The translations under genes and the position numbers were made by a program. Shown here piece after piece: positions 18,590-26,799 of a stretch of 62,552 nt of DNA. The stretch spans positions 1-62,552 of the forward strand of contig JABDLJ010000043.1 in NCBI GenBank assembly GCA_013003075.1. Reading direction: 5' to 3'. This stretch comes from Paracoccaceae bacterium (GTDB lineage Bacteria; Pseudomonadota; Alphaproteobacteria; Rhodobacterales; Rhodobacteraceae). Every line of letters begins with the position of its first letter. The stretch's first letter is position 1. The notes beneath the pieces were generated by a model. It saw nothing but the letters and a program-made list of their open reading frames with translations. It did not search any database and was not told where the DNA came from.

Positions 18590-18907
18590 GGGTCGGCCTC
18601 CCTGATGCTGTGTGGGAATTGCCCCCTGACCACGAGCCTAGGCGCGCGCCAGCACCGGCGTCTGTGATGCGCGTCACCAGCGGGGCAGACAGCGCGGCGG
18701 CGCAAAGCTGCGCACGGAGCCCACCCGCGCCGGCAGGCTCTTGCGACTGGGCCCTGCAAGCCCGCGAAATCCTGCCAGATCGCCGCCTCATCCTGCGCGG
18801 GGTTCCGCACCCGGCGGGGCCCCGCTTAGTGACGCGGCCGCGCCAAGGCTCCATGTCCCATCCTCGGGTGGGACTACTCCCAACCAACACCCAAATGGAG
18901 CAATGAA
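18590..18907. other. divergent intergenic region
   Basis: The 318-bp gap between two divergent small genes is GC-rich and carries no supported gene. It should contain both promoters, though I could not identify clear elements. Frames inside it have shadow-like composition. Confidence 0.5.
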
Positions 18908-19216
18908 ATGACACGAACCCTTATCGCAGCAGTAGCAGTAGCAGCTACATTCGCACTCTCACCGGCGGCAGAGGCCAAGCCGGACCGCGTGAACAACACA
19001 GCGGACGTTCTGCATCCCAATATCCACCAGAAAGTCGGTACCGGCGCGAACGCAAACCCCAACGGCGCCAACGCCCAAGGCGGAAATATTCACGGCATCG
19101 CCAATGTGCCCGGCAAGGGCGGCGATAACCCCAACGATGATGGCGTGCCTGGCCAGGCGAATGAGCTAGAGACCACCCACGGCGGCATCGGCGCCAAGAA
19201 CAAGAACGCGAACTAG
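18908..19216 (+). CDS. small exported Asn/Gly-rich protein
   Basis: This 102-residue protein has a clear Sec signal peptide (MTRTLIAAVAVAATFALSPAAEA, cut before K). The mature 79 residues are dominated by Asn, Gly and Ala with little predicted secondary structure: N-x-N and G-G-N repeats, such as GTGANANPNGANAQGGNIHG and GIGAKNKNAN. It resembles no enzyme family. It could be an intrinsically disordered periplasmic or surface protein. GGAG precedes the ATG. Confidence 0.7.
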   Translation: MTRTLIAAVAVAATFALSPAAEAKPDRVNNTADVLHPNIHQKVGTGANANPNGANAQGGNIHGIANVPGKGGDNPNDDGVPGQANELETTHGGIGAKNKNAN

Positions 19217-19225
19217 GCGCGCACC

Positions 19226-19516
19226 TCAAACCTCGGCGACGATCTCGCCGCGCATCTCGCCGGTCAGGCGCGAATGGTCCTCGGCCGTCAGCTTGGCCCT
19301 GACCGCGGCGATCGAGGTCTCTGCCGCATCGCGGCTTTCGCGATCGGGCCATTCCGATATCCCGGCAATGGTCCGATCGCTCGTCCGGATGACCTTCACC
19401 GACAAGGCGCCCATTTCCTTCAGTGCCGGCAGGCGCTTTTCCCGGATCCGCCGCAAGGCCAGATCCCATGCCTCGCCATCGGTGATCTCCCAGGTCGTAA
19501 TCGTCAAGTATCCCAT
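19226..19516 (-). CDS. ABM-like dimeric alpha/beta-barrel protein
   Basis: This 96-residue protein begins MGYLTITTWEITDG, with the alternating helix/strand layout of small ferredoxin-like dimeric barrels (antibiotic biosynthesis monooxygenase-like): strand, helix AWDLALRRIREKRLPALKEMG, strands SVKVIRTSDRTIAGISEWPD, helix RDAAETSIAAVRAKL. The start at 19516 is set by GGAGGG. It converges on the gene ending at 19216, 9 bp away. No substrate can be proposed. Confidence 0.62.
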   Translation of the reverse strand: MGYLTITTWEITDGEAWDLALRRIREKRLPALKEMGALSVKVIRTSDRTIAGISEWPDRESRDAAETSIAAVRAKLTAEDHSRLTGEMRGEIVAEV

Positions 19517-19649
19517 CGCACCCTCCTTCTGCGCCGATGACTGCGTCTTCGGAAATCCTATCATTTTTTCCAACCGATTGCGAACGGACCGCCAAAAAGG
19601 CCATGCGAATTGTCTTGCTATTAAGGGGCGAACCTGTCAAACGGCCGGG

Positions 19650-19768
19650 GCTACGTTATTCTCTATCGACCCGCTGTCTCCTTCTCTTGGCTTCAGTCTA
19701 TCGATCCAGACCGACAAGCCAGGCTGCCACAACTCCGTGGGCGGCATTTACATGAAGGAACTACGGAA
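19650..19768 (+). promoter_or_regulatory. conserved leader of the first cold-shock gene
   Basis: The 119 bases before the start share a series of blocks with the leader of the second cold-shock gene: GCTACGTTA, TATCGA, CTGTCTC, TCGATCC, GCTGCC and GTGGGC in the same order and nearly the same spacing. Such long conserved leaders in csp genes act as temperature-responsive RNA structures. That role here is inferred. Confidence 0.6.
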
Positions 19769-19975
19769 ATGGCCAATGGCACCGTAAAATGGTTCAACTC
19801 CACCAAAGGCTTCGGCTTCATCGCGCCTGAAAGCGGCGGCAAGGACGTCTTCGTCCACATCTCGGCAGTCGAGCGCGCCGGCCTCACAGGCCTGAACGAT
19901 GACCAGAAAGTCACGTTCGACCTGGAATCGGGTCGTGATGGCCGCGAAAGCGCCACCAATATCGCTTTGGCCTAA
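19769..19975 (+). CDS. cold-shock protein (CspA family), copy 1
   Basis: This 68-residue single CSD-domain RNA chaperone carries RNP1 (KGFGFIAP) and RNP2 (DVFVHIS) for binding single-stranded nucleic acid. It differs from the protein at 20241 at about ten positions (for example KGF/KGY and DVF/DIF), so the two are close duplicates. A long leader precedes it and a tetraloop hairpin follows. Confidence 0.96.
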   Translation: MANGTVKWFNSTKGFGFIAPESGGKDVFVHISAVERAGLTGLNDDQKVTFDLESGRDGRESATNIALA

Positions 19976-19985
19976 GGTCACGGCC

Positions 19986-20007
19986 GGGCGAGCCTTCGGG
20001 CTCGCCC
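19986..20007 (+). terminator. UUCG-loop hairpin after the first cold-shock gene
   Basis: GGGCGAGCC (19986-19994) pairs with GGCTCGCCC (19999-20007) around TTCG, a very stable tetraloop hairpin 10 bp after the stop codon. No strong T-run follows, so it may only slow polymerase or protect the RNA end. Confidence 0.65.
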
Positions 20008-20124
20008 AACACCTTGAAAAGAAATGGCTTAAGCATCAAACACCTGCTGTTTGGCGGATGCGTTCGCTTGGCCGATTCTGACATTTCTCTTTACTTTTGG
20101 CGCCAATTCTGCCAAGTGGCTCGC

Positions 20125-20240
20125 GCTACGTTACCCTATCGATCCACTGTCTCTCCTTACGGCGAACAGCGCACTCGATCCGCACTGACGCCGCCAAGCT
20201 GCCGCATCCTGTGGGCAGCACTACTATAGGAGACCACGGA
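20125..20240 (+). promoter_or_regulatory. conserved leader of the second cold-shock gene
   Basis: These 116 bases line up with the leader of the first copy in block order and length, ending in CCACGGA directly before the ATG. See the matching leader at 19650-19768. The duplication evidently included the leader, and the shared blocks suggest it is functional. Confidence 0.6.
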
Positions 20241-20447
20241 ATGGCCAATGGCACCGTGAAATGGTTCAACAGCACCAAAGGCTATGGCTTTATTGCTCCC
20301 GAGACGGGCGGTAAGGACATATTTGTGCATATTTCCGCTGTCGAGCGTTCGGGTCTGACCGGCCTCGCAGACGACCAGAAAGTGACGTTCGACGTCGAAG
20401 CTGGCCGAGACGGCCGCGAAAGCGCTGTCAACATCGCGCTGGCGTAA
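20241..20447 (+). CDS. cold-shock protein (CspA family), copy 2
   Basis: This 68-residue cold-shock domain protein has RNP1 KGYGFIAP and RNP2 DIFVHIS. It is a near-duplicate of the gene at 19769, in tandem, each with its own leader and terminator. That implies separate transcription. GGAG lies before the ATG at 20241; upstream in-frame residues are leader sequence, not protein. Confidence 0.96.
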   Translation: MANGTVKWFNSTKGYGFIAPETGGKDIFVHISAVERSGLTGLADDQKVTFDVEAGRDGRESAVNIALA

Positions 20448-20457
20448 GCCTTTTTCA

Positions 20458-20484
20458 GAAAGCGTCCGGATACCGGACGCTTTC
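20458..20484 (+). terminator. 12-bp hairpin terminator after the second cold-shock gene
   Basis: GAAAGCGTCCGG (20458-20469) pairs perfectly with CCGGACGCTTTC (20473-20484) around a 3-base loop. It sits 10 bp after the stop codon and between convergent genes. Confidence 0.75.
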
Positions 20485-20531
20485 GCCCGTCCGATCTTCA
20501 GAAAACGAATGCGCTGCGTCCGCAGAGCGGA

Positions 20532-21161
20532 TCATTCCCCGTCAAGCGCCGCCAAGATTTCCTGCGCCAGAGCCTCGACCTCGGCGCTCCAGGGGCCTTT
20601 CGGCCGCTCCAGCACTCCCTGACCCAGCCCAAGCGCCTCGGCATAGGCCACGCGGTTGCCCAGAACCGTCTCGGCCTGCGCGGCATCGAGCCCGGCCAAC
20701 GCCTCGGCCACGGCCGCGGTGACCCGCGCGCCAGCCTTTGCCCGGTTAAGCAAAACCATCGCCGGGCGGCGCTCGCGCGCGGCCAGCTCCAGCACCGCCT
20801 CTGTCGCCCAGACATCGACCTGGCTTGCCGCCACCGGCACCAGCACCAGGTCGCTTTCGCGCAGCGCCGGGCGCAGATCGCTGTCGACCTTGGGCGGCGT
20901 GTCGATGATGACGAAATCGTGGGTCCGGCTCAGCTTGTCGCACTCGTAGGGCACGCCCCAGGCCGACGCGGTGGAAAAGTCGAGATCCTCGCGCCCGGCA
21001 TCGCGCCGCGTCATGAACCAGCGGCCCATCGAACCTTGCGGATCGGTATCGACAAGCGCAACGCTTGCTCCCTGGCGCGCAAAGGCGACGGCAAGGTTGA
21101 TGGCTACCGTGGTCTTGCCCGATCCGCCTTTTTGCTGAGCCAGCGTGATGACGTGCCCCAT
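20532..21161 (-). CDS. orphan ParA-family ATPase
   Basis: This 209-residue protein has the deviant Walker A motif KGGSGKTT (residues 11-18), Walker A' VDTDPQGS, and Walker B FVIIDTPP. These are all hallmarks of ParA/MinD-type ATPases that form ATP-dependent dimers on DNA or membranes to position cargo. It lacks the N-terminal DNA-binding extension of plasmid ParA. No ParB, parS-like repeats or chemotaxis genes lie nearby, so its cargo is unknown. Similar orphan ParA proteins position chemoreceptor clusters or other complexes. Confidence 0.9.
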   Translation of the reverse strand: MGHVITLAQQKGGSGKTTVAINLAVAFARQGASVALVDTDPQGSMGRWFMTRRDAGREDLDFSTASAWGVPYECDKLSRTHDFVIIDTPPKVDSDLRPALRESDLVLVPVAASQVDVWATEAVLELAARERRPAMVLLNRAKAGARVTAAVAEALAGLDAAQAETVLGNRVAYAEALGLGQGVLERPKGPWSAEVEALAQEILAALDGE

Positions 21162-21311
21162 ATCGGCTCTCCTGAGCTGCGTGGAATGGTCATAGAAATG
21201 CTGCGCTGCAGCAAATCACAAGCTGCGCGAGTCTGCAATTGCCAAAAACCACCCAAAGCCTGGGCAAAAGCCCCCGGCCTGCCAGCGAAACCCCGGCAGG
21301 CCGGGTCTTCA

Positions 21312-21512
21312 TCAATCCAGAACGAAGGTCACTTTTAGGTTGACGCGGTACTCGCTGACCTTGCCGTCCCGCACCGTGACCGACTGGTTTTGCACCCAGG
21401 CGCTTTCGATGTTCTTCAGCGTCTTGGACGCCCGCAGGATCCCGTTTTCCACCGCATCGTCAAATGATTTGGAAGAAGCGGAAATAATCTCGGTAACTTT
21501 TGCAACAGACAT
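21312..21512 (-). CDS. dodecin family protein
   Basis: This 66-residue protein matches dodecin throughout: VAKVTEIISASSKSFDDAVENGILRASKTLKNIESAWV and SEYRVNLKVTFVLD. Dodecins form 12-subunit hollow shells that bind flavins and related cofactors for storage or protection. The usual tryptophan that stacks on the flavin aligns with the W of ESAWV. It stands alone, in the same direction as the ParA gene downstream. Confidence 0.93.
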   Translation of the reverse strand: MSVAKVTEIISASSKSFDDAVENGILRASKTLKNIESAWVQNQSVTVRDGKVSEYRVNLKVTFVLD

Positions 21513-21557
21513 CCCATATCCCTTTCAATTGGAAATACTCAGACCTCCATGCTGCGG

Positions 21558-22178
21558 TCAGGGTGCGGTCCAGTCAACATCCGTGGCCTCTTCGACCATC
21601 AAAATTCCGTCCGCCAAAGGCTGCATCAACGCCGCCGCATCGCGCTCATCTCCCTGAAGCCAAACGGCGAATGCCTCTGGCGGCAGGATCACGCCCATCC
21701 GGTGATGAATGTCGCGCACATCGGCCGACGGCGGGCAGGTCACGGTGGCCACCTGCGCCAGCCTCGCGCCCCGCGGCGCGGTCCAGACGTCGTAGATCGC
21801 CGCGAACGCCATCAGCCCGCCGCCGGGCAGGCCAATCCGCCAGGCTGTCTTGCGGCGTGTCTTCCCGGTCCACTCGTACCAGCCGTTTGCGGGCACAAGG
21901 CAGCGCGTCACGCCCTCGAAGGCCGACTTGTCGAATACCGTCTCCGAGCGCGCGTTGACGATCGTCTCCATGACTGGGCGTCCGCGCGCGTTCTTGCGCC
22001 CGACGGGGATCATGCCCCAGCGCATCTCGGCCAGCTGTCGCGCCTCGTCGCACACCCAGACCTGCTGGCCCGGCGCAATGTTGCGGCGCGGCGGTACATC
22101 GAAAGGCCGAGGCTCCGCAGCCCCGAAAAATGCGGCGATCTCGGCGCCGCTCGCTGTCAGAAACATACGCCCCGGCAT
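21558..22178 (-). CDS. SRAP (YedK/HMCES-like) protein lacking the catalytic Cys2
   Basis: This 206-residue SOS-response-associated peptidase family protein has the conserved blocks IVNARSETV, RCLVPANGWYEW (catalytic Glu), FAAIYDVW and DIHHRMGVIL (active-site His). True HMCES/YedK enzymes start MCGR. Cys2 becomes the N-terminal nucleophile that forms a thiazolidine crosslink with abasic sites in single-stranded DNA. Here the start is ATG CCG GGG CGT, Met-Pro-Gly-Arg. The frame is closed just upstream, so Cys2 is truly absent. The protein may bind DNA without crosslinking, or react differently. Confidence 0.88.
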   Translation of the reverse strand: MPGRMFLTASGAEIAAFFGAAEPRPFDVPPRRNIAPGQQVWVCDEARQLAEMRWGMIPVGRKNARGRPVMETIVNARSETVFDKSAFEGVTRCLVPANGWYEWTGKTRRKTAWRIGLPGGGLMAFAAIYDVWTAPRGARLAQVATVTCPPSADVRDIHHRMGVILPPEAFAVWLQGDERDAAALMQPLADGILMVEEATDVDWTAP

Positions 22179-22217
22179 GAGGTCAGCCTAACCCAACGTC
22201 GCGGACCGGCAAATGCC

Positions 22218-22640
22218 CTAACGCGCCGCGGCCAGAACCTCGATCTCAACCTTGAACTCGGGCCGCGTGAAACCCGACACGATCACCAGCGTCGAGGCCG
22301 GCAGCCGCGCCACATCCTTCAGCCAGGCATCGCGCGCCGCCATGTAGCCCGCCATATGCGCGCGATCGGTGACATAGGCGTTGATCCGCACCACGTCGGC
22401 GCGCCCCGCGCCCGCCTCGGCGAGAATGACATCTATGTTGGAAAAACAGATCTCGGCCTGCGCATGCGCCTGCCCCGGCACCGAACCGTCCGCCGTCAGC
22501 CCAAGCTGACCCGACGTTGCAATCAGCCGGTAGCCCGCCGGCACCTCGACGCCATGCGCATAGCGCGCAAACGGCGGCGCTATACCGCCCGGCGACAATT
22601 CTTTCAGCGTCCGATCTCTCAAGACCCGGCCCTCGTCCAT
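22218..22640 (-). CDS. RidA/YjgF-family protein
   Basis: This is a RidA-family protein of about 140 residues. RidA hydrolyses reactive enamine/imine intermediates; other members act on heterocycle ring-opening products. The family core is visible: IATSGQLGLTADGSVPGQAHAQAEICFSNIDVILAEAGAGRADVVRINAYVTD and ASTLVIVSGFTRPEFKVEIEVLAAA. The catalytic Arg position of RidA is probably not conserved (family motif R-N-Y-D-.., here INAYVTD and ending RPEFKVEIE), so the subfamily is unclear. The start is uncertain (ATG 22640 or TTG about 18 nt later). It diverges from the heterocycle cluster at 22842 and could share its function. Confidence 0.82.
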   Translation of the reverse strand: MDEGRVLRDRTLKELSPGGIAPPFARYAHGVEVPAGYRLIATSGQLGLTADGSVPGQAHAQAEICFSNIDVILAEAGAGRADVVRINAYVTDRAHMAGYMAARDAWLKDVARLPASTLVIVSGFTRPEFKVEIEVLAAAR

Positions 22641-22841
22641 CCGCAATTTCACCGCGATAGCAGCACAACCGGCAGAGATACACAAAACCTTGCGCCCAGC
22701 GAGCATTTCATAGGCGAATCGTCCAAGAGCGTCTAAATTGACGGCAAATTGGGGGAAAGAGCAGAGACCGGCGGCAAACACGGCTTCACGGCCGCGCTGC
22801 CCTGCCCGAGCCTCCGATGCGCGAACAACCTGGAGGACTTA

Positions 22842-23840
22842 ATGTCAGTCAAATCCAAATGCCTCGGCGCCGCCGCGGCGGCGCTTGTGGCGTCCGCCGC
22901 AGCGGCCGAAAACCAAAAGGTGTCTTTCGGCACGAACTGGGTGGCGCAGGCCGAGCATGGCGGCTTTTATCAGGCCGTCGCCGACGGCACCTATGCCGAT
23001 TGCGGGCTCGACGTCACGATCATCCCAGGCGGCCCGCAGGTAAACAACCGCGCGCTGATGCTGGCCGGCCGGGCAGAGTTCTACATGGGTGGCGACCTCA
23101 TTCAGGCCTTCAACGCCGCCAAAGAGAGCGTGCCCATCGTCACGGTCGCCGCGATGTTCCAGAAACATCCCCAGGTCATACTGGCGCATCCCGGCAGCGC
23201 CAGCAGTTGGGAAGACCTCAAGGGCCTCAAGATCCTGATCGCCGACTTGACCTATCAGTCCGTCTATCAATGGATGATGGCCGAGCACGGCTTCACGGCC
23301 GAACAGCGCGGTCTTTACACGTTCAATCCAGCGCCGTTTCTGGCCGACAAGAACTTGGCGATGCAGGGCTACCTGTCCTCCGAGCCCTTCCTGGTGGCCA
23401 AGGAGGGCGGCTTTGAGCCCGAAGTCTTCCTTATCGCCGATGCCGGCTATTCGACTTATGCGACCACCATCGAGACGATGGCGGACACGATCGAAAACAA
23501 TCCCGACGCGGTGCAATGTTTCGTCGATGGCTCGGCCAGGGGCTGGTACACTTACCTCTACGGTGACAACACCGACGCCAACGCGCTCATCAAGGAGGCC
23601 AACCCCGAGATGACAGACGACAAGATCGCCTATGCCATCACGCAGATGACGGCGAACGGTATCGTCGACAGCGGCGATACCGAAACGCTGGGGATCGGCG
23701 CCATCACCGAAGAAAAAGTCGGCGACTTTTACACCAAGATGGTGTCGGCCGGGGTGATCGAGGACGGCATCGACTGGAAATCGGCCTTCACGACGCGCTT
23801 TGCCAACAAGGGCGTCGGGATGGAGCTGAAGACCAACTGA
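22842..23840 (+). CDS. NMT1/THI5-like ABC transporter substrate-binding protein
   Basis: This 332-residue periplasmic protein has a Sec signal (residues 1-22, ending SAAAA-EN). The mature part opens VSFGTNWVAQAEHGGFYQAVADGTYADCGLDVTII, the NMT1/THI5 signature shared by pyrimidine-precursor (ThiY) and riboflavin binders. RAEFYMGGDLIQAFNAA and PNPAPFLADKN-type blocks follow. GGAGG lies 5 nt before the ATG. It is the first gene of the cluster to 29778 and is followed by a hairpin that probably raises its share of the message. The ligand is not predictable but is likely a small aromatic N-heterocycle. Confidence 0.9.
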   Translation: MSVKSKCLGAAAAALVASAAAAENQKVSFGTNWVAQAEHGGFYQAVADGTYADCGLDVTIIPGGPQVNNRALMLAGRAEFYMGGDLIQAFNAAKESVPIVTVAAMFQKHPQVILAHPGSASSWEDLKGLKILIADLTYQSVYQWMMAEHGFTAEQRGLYTFNPAPFLADKNLAMQGYLSSEPFLVAKEGGFEPEVFLIADAGYSTYATTIETMADTIENNPDAVQCFVDGSARGWYTYLYGDNTDANALIKEANPEMTDDKIAYAITQMTANGIVDSGDTETLGIGAITEEKVGDFYTKMVSAGVIEDGIDWKSAFTTRFANKGVGMELKTN

Positions 23841-23850
23841 TCCCAGGAAC

Positions 23851-23873
23851 GGGCCGGCCCGCCGCGCCGGCCC
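23851..23873 (+). terminator. intercistronic hairpin after the binding-protein gene
   Basis: GGGCCGGC (23851-23858) pairs with GCCGGCCC (23866-23873) around seven bases, with no T-run. Such hairpins between a binding-protein gene and the transporter genes usually stabilise the upstream message rather than end transcription. Confidence 0.55.
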
Positions 23874-23891
23874 ACCTTACCGGAGACATCC

Positions 23892-24677
23892 ATGCCCGCT
23901 GCCCGCCTTCCGCTTTCCCAGCGACCGGCTCTGTTGAACATGACCCATGTCGAAAAGGCGTTCGGCGGCAGCGTCGTGGCGCTGAAGGACATGAGCCTGA
24001 CGGTCAACGAAGGCGATTTCGTCTCGCTTCTGGGGCCCTCGGGCTGCGGCAAATCCACCGTGCTGCGGCTGATCTCGGGCCTGCTGCACACCACATCGGG
24101 CACGATCAGCTGGGCTGGCGGGCAAGGCACCGACGATCTGGGCGTGGTGTTTCAGGAACCAACGCTGATGCCCTGGGCCACGGCGGCGCAGAACGTCTGG
24201 CTGCCATTTCGACTGCGGGGCCAAAGCTTCGCCTCGGCCGAAGCCGAGATCGCCGATGCGCTCCGCCTCGTCGGGCTGGATCACTTCCACGACGCCTATC
24301 CCCGCGCGCTGTCGGGCGGCATGAAGATGCGCGTCGCCATCGCCCGCGCGATGGTCACCAAGCCGCGCCTGATACTGATGGACGAGCCCTTCGCCGCACT
24401 CGATGAGATCACCCGCTTCAAGCTCAACGACGATCTGCTGGAGCTGAAAGAGAAGATCGGCTGCACGGTGATCTTCGTAACCCACTCGGTGTTTGAAAGC
24501 GTATTCCTGTCGGACCGCATAATGGTGATGGCGGCCCGTCCCGGGCGCGTGATCCACGAGCTGACGGTGCCGGCCCCTTACCCGCGCGACGACGTCTTCC
24601 GCACCTCGGCCGAATACGCCGCCCATTGCCGCGCCGCTTCGGACGCGCTGCACGACGCGATGGGAGAAGCCGCATGA
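23892..24677 (+). CDS. ABC transporter ATP-binding protein
   Basis: This 261-residue NitT/TauT-type ATPase has Walker A GPSGCGKST (residues about 48-56), Q-loop VVFQEPTLMPWA, signature LSGGMKMRVAIARA, Walker B LILMDEPFAALDE and switch His in IFVTHS. It powers the importer with the permease at 24674 and the binding protein at 22842. Its stop overlaps the permease start (ATGA). Confidence 0.95.
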   Translation: MPAARLPLSQRPALLNMTHVEKAFGGSVVALKDMSLTVNEGDFVSLLGPSGCGKSTVLRLISGLLHTTSGTISWAGGQGTDDLGVVFQEPTLMPWATAAQNVWLPFRLRGQSFASAEAEIADALRLVGLDHFHDAYPRALSGGMKMRVAIARAMVTKPRLILMDEPFAALDEITRFKLNDDLLELKEKIGCTVIFVTHSVFESVFLSDRIMVMAARPGRVIHELTVPAPYPRDDVFRTSAEYAAHCRAASDALHDAMGEAA

Positions 24678-25534
24678 GCCTTGCCGACCAGGCGCCCGTC
24701 ACCCTGCCGACCGTGGATATTGAAGAACAGCAGCGCGCGCGCCGCGAAAAGATCAACCGGATCGCCAAGTGGACCTTGCCGTCGCTGGTCCTGGTGCTCA
24801 GCGTATTGGGATGGCACCTTTACGTCACCCTGGCCGAAGTCCCGCATTACATCCTGCCCGGCCCGGTCCTGGTGGCGCAGAAGATGGCCGAGGACAGGGC
24901 GCTTTTATGGCCCGCGATGCTGATCACCGCCCGGTTGACGCTCTTGGCGCTGGCCATGGCGGTCGTCGGCGGCGTCGTGCTGGCGGTGGCCTTCACCCAG
25001 TCGAAATGGGCCGAGATGTCGTTTTTCCCCTACGCGGTGATCCTGCAGGTGACCCCGGTCATCGCCATCGCGCCGCTCTTGCAGATCTACGTTGAGAGCG
25101 CCTTCGTCGCGGCGCTGCTATGCGCCTGGATCGTGGCATTCTTTCCGATCCTGTCGAACACCACGATCGGTCTCAAGTCGGCCGACCACAACCTCAGCGA
25201 CCTCTTCACCATATATGGCGCGACCCGCTGGCAGCGCCTGCGCTATCTTGCGGCGCCCTCGGCGCTGCCGTTCTTTCTGGGCGGGCTGAAGATCGCCGGG
25301 GGGCTGGCGCTGATCGGCGCGGTGGTGGCAGAGTTCGTGATCGGCCGCGCCGGCACCGGCCTGGGGCTGGCCTCGACGCTGCTGGAAGCCTCCTACCGGT
25401 TCAATTTCGGCCGGCTTTACGCGGCACTGATCCTGATCTCGCTTATGGGCGTGGTGATTTTCGCGGTGATGTCCCTGATCAGCCACCTTGCCTTGCGCAA
25501 ATGGCATGAAAGCGCGATCAAGCGCGAAAGATGA
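24674..25534 (+). CDS. ABC transporter permease (BPD_transp_1)
   Basis: This 286-residue protein has six predicted membrane helices, beginning KWTLPSLVLVLSVLGWHLYV. The conserved coupling region is SADHNLSDLFTIYGATRWQRLRYLAAPSALPFFLGGLK, which contacts the ATPase. It belongs to the NitT/TauT/SsuC permease group. The start is ATG 24674, overlapping the ATPase stop; its own stop overlaps the next gene (ATGA at 25531). That indicates tight coupling of import and catabolism. Confidence 0.95.
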   Translation: MSLADQAPVTLPTVDIEEQQRARREKINRIAKWTLPSLVLVLSVLGWHLYVTLAEVPHYILPGPVLVAQKMAEDRALLWPAMLITARLTLLALAMAVVGGVVLAVAFTQSKWAEMSFFPYAVILQVTPVIAIAPLLQIYVESAFVAALLCAWIVAFFPILSNTTIGLKSADHNLSDLFTIYGATRWQRLRYLAAPSALPFFLGGLKIAGGLALIGAVVAEFVIGRAGTGLGLASTLLEASYRFNFGRLYAALILISLMGVVIFAVMSLISHLALRKWHESAIKRER

Positions 25535-26799
25535 GCGATTTCCGCACCCTTCCCGACAGGCCCGTCACCCTGCAGAACGTGACCGTTCCGGCCTGTCTTC
25601 TGGGGCAGGCGGGCGATCTTGTGTGCACCGATATCTCGCTGGCCGATGGCCGGATCACGGAAGGGCCCGGACAGCCGGTGGACATGGCCGGGGCCATGGT
25701 CTTTCCCGCCTTCACCGACATGCACACCCATCTCGACAAGGGCCACATCTGGGCCCGCGCGCCCAACCCCGACGGCACTTTCGCCGGCGCGCTGGAGACC
25801 GCGGGCGACGACCGCACCGCCAACTGGACAGCCCAGGACGTGCGTGCGCGGATGGACTTCGCGCTGCGATGCGCCTACGCGCACGGCACGCGCGCGATCC
25901 GCACCCATCTCGACAGCATCCCGCCGCAGGACGAGATCACCTTCCCGGTCTTTCGCGATCTGCGCGCCGACTGGGCTGGCCGGATCGAGTTGCAGGCCGC
26001 CTGCCTTCTGGGCTGCGACGCGATCGATCTGGATGGCGCGTTTCAGAACACCGCCGACATCGTGGCCGAAAGCGGCGGCATCCTCGGCCTTGTCACCTAC
26101 CCCGTGCCGGACCTGAAGCAGCGGCTCCGCGCTTTTTTCGCCATTGCTGCGGATCGTGGACTTGCGATGGATTTCCATTGCGATGAAACGCTGGATCCGG
26201 CGGCCGAGACGGTGGGGTTGATCGCCGAACTGGTGATCGAGACGGGATTTGAGGCGCCGGTGACGGTCGGCCATCTGTGCTCGTTGATCACCCAGGACAC
26301 GGTGCGCGCCGCCAGCACGATGGACCTGATCGCGAAAGCCGGGCTGAACGTCGTCTCGCTGCCGATGTGCAACCTCTACCTGCAGGACCGCGCGGCGGAT
26401 CGCACGCCGCGCTATCGCGGCCCGACGCTGGTGCACGAGATGAAGGCGCGCGGGATCAATGTCAGTTTCGCGTCCGACAACACCCGCGATCCCTTCTATG
26501 CCTATGGTGATCTCGACATGATCGAGGTGATGCGCGAGGCCACGCGGCTTTGCCATCTCGATCATTCGGGCGAGGACTGGACGCTCGCCTTCACCACCAA
26601 CCCCGCGCGCGCCTGCGGCTTTGACGCACCGAGCCTGGCGCCCGGCGCGCCGGCCGATCTGGTGATCACGCGCGCCCGTTCCTGGACCGAGCTTTTCGCC
26701 CGCCCGCAATCGGACCGCATCGTCTTGCGCGCGGGACGCGCGATCTGCCGCACCCTGCCCGCCTATAGTGAACTCGACCCGCTGATGGAGGCCTCATGA
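25531..26799 (+). CDS. cytosine-deaminase-family amidohydrolase
   Basis: This 422-residue metal-dependent hydrolase of the CodA branch shows the expected ligands: HTHLDKGH (first metal histidines), MDFHCDETLD (HxxE with the metal His and catalytic Glu), VGHLCSL (proton-shuttle His) and FASDNTRDPFYAYGDLDM (metal Asp; compare the DDVFDPWYPLG block of CodA). The family deaminates or opens rings of cytosine, isoguanine, creatinine and other small heterocycles. No signal peptide, so it acts in the cytoplasm on the imported compound. It overlaps both neighbours by 4 nt. The substrate cannot be read from sequence. Confidence 0.92.
   Translation: MSDFRTLPDRPVTLQNVTVPACLLGQAGDLVCTDISLADGRITEGPGQPVDMAGAMVFPAFTDMHTHLDKGHIWARAPNPDGTFAGALETAGDDRTANWTAQDVRARMDFALRCAYAHGTRAIRTHLDSIPPQDEITFPVFRDLRADWAGRIELQAACLLGCDAIDLDGAFQNTADIVAESGGILGLVTYPVPDLKQRLRAFFAIAADRGLAMDFHCDETLDPAAETVGLIAELVIETGFEAPVTVGHLCSLITQDTVRAASTMDLIAKAGLNVVSLPMCNLYLQDRAADRTPRYRGPTLVHEMKARGINVSFASDNTRDPFYAYGDLDMIEVMREATRLCHLDHSGEDWTLAFTTNPARACGFDAPSLAPGAPADLVITRARSWTELFARPQSDRIVLRAGRAICRTLPAYSELDPLMEAS

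Noticed and set aside
20532..21161. Plasmid partition locus
   Set aside because: The ParA-like gene is alone, without ParB, parS repeats or replication genes; the neighbourhood is chromosomal.
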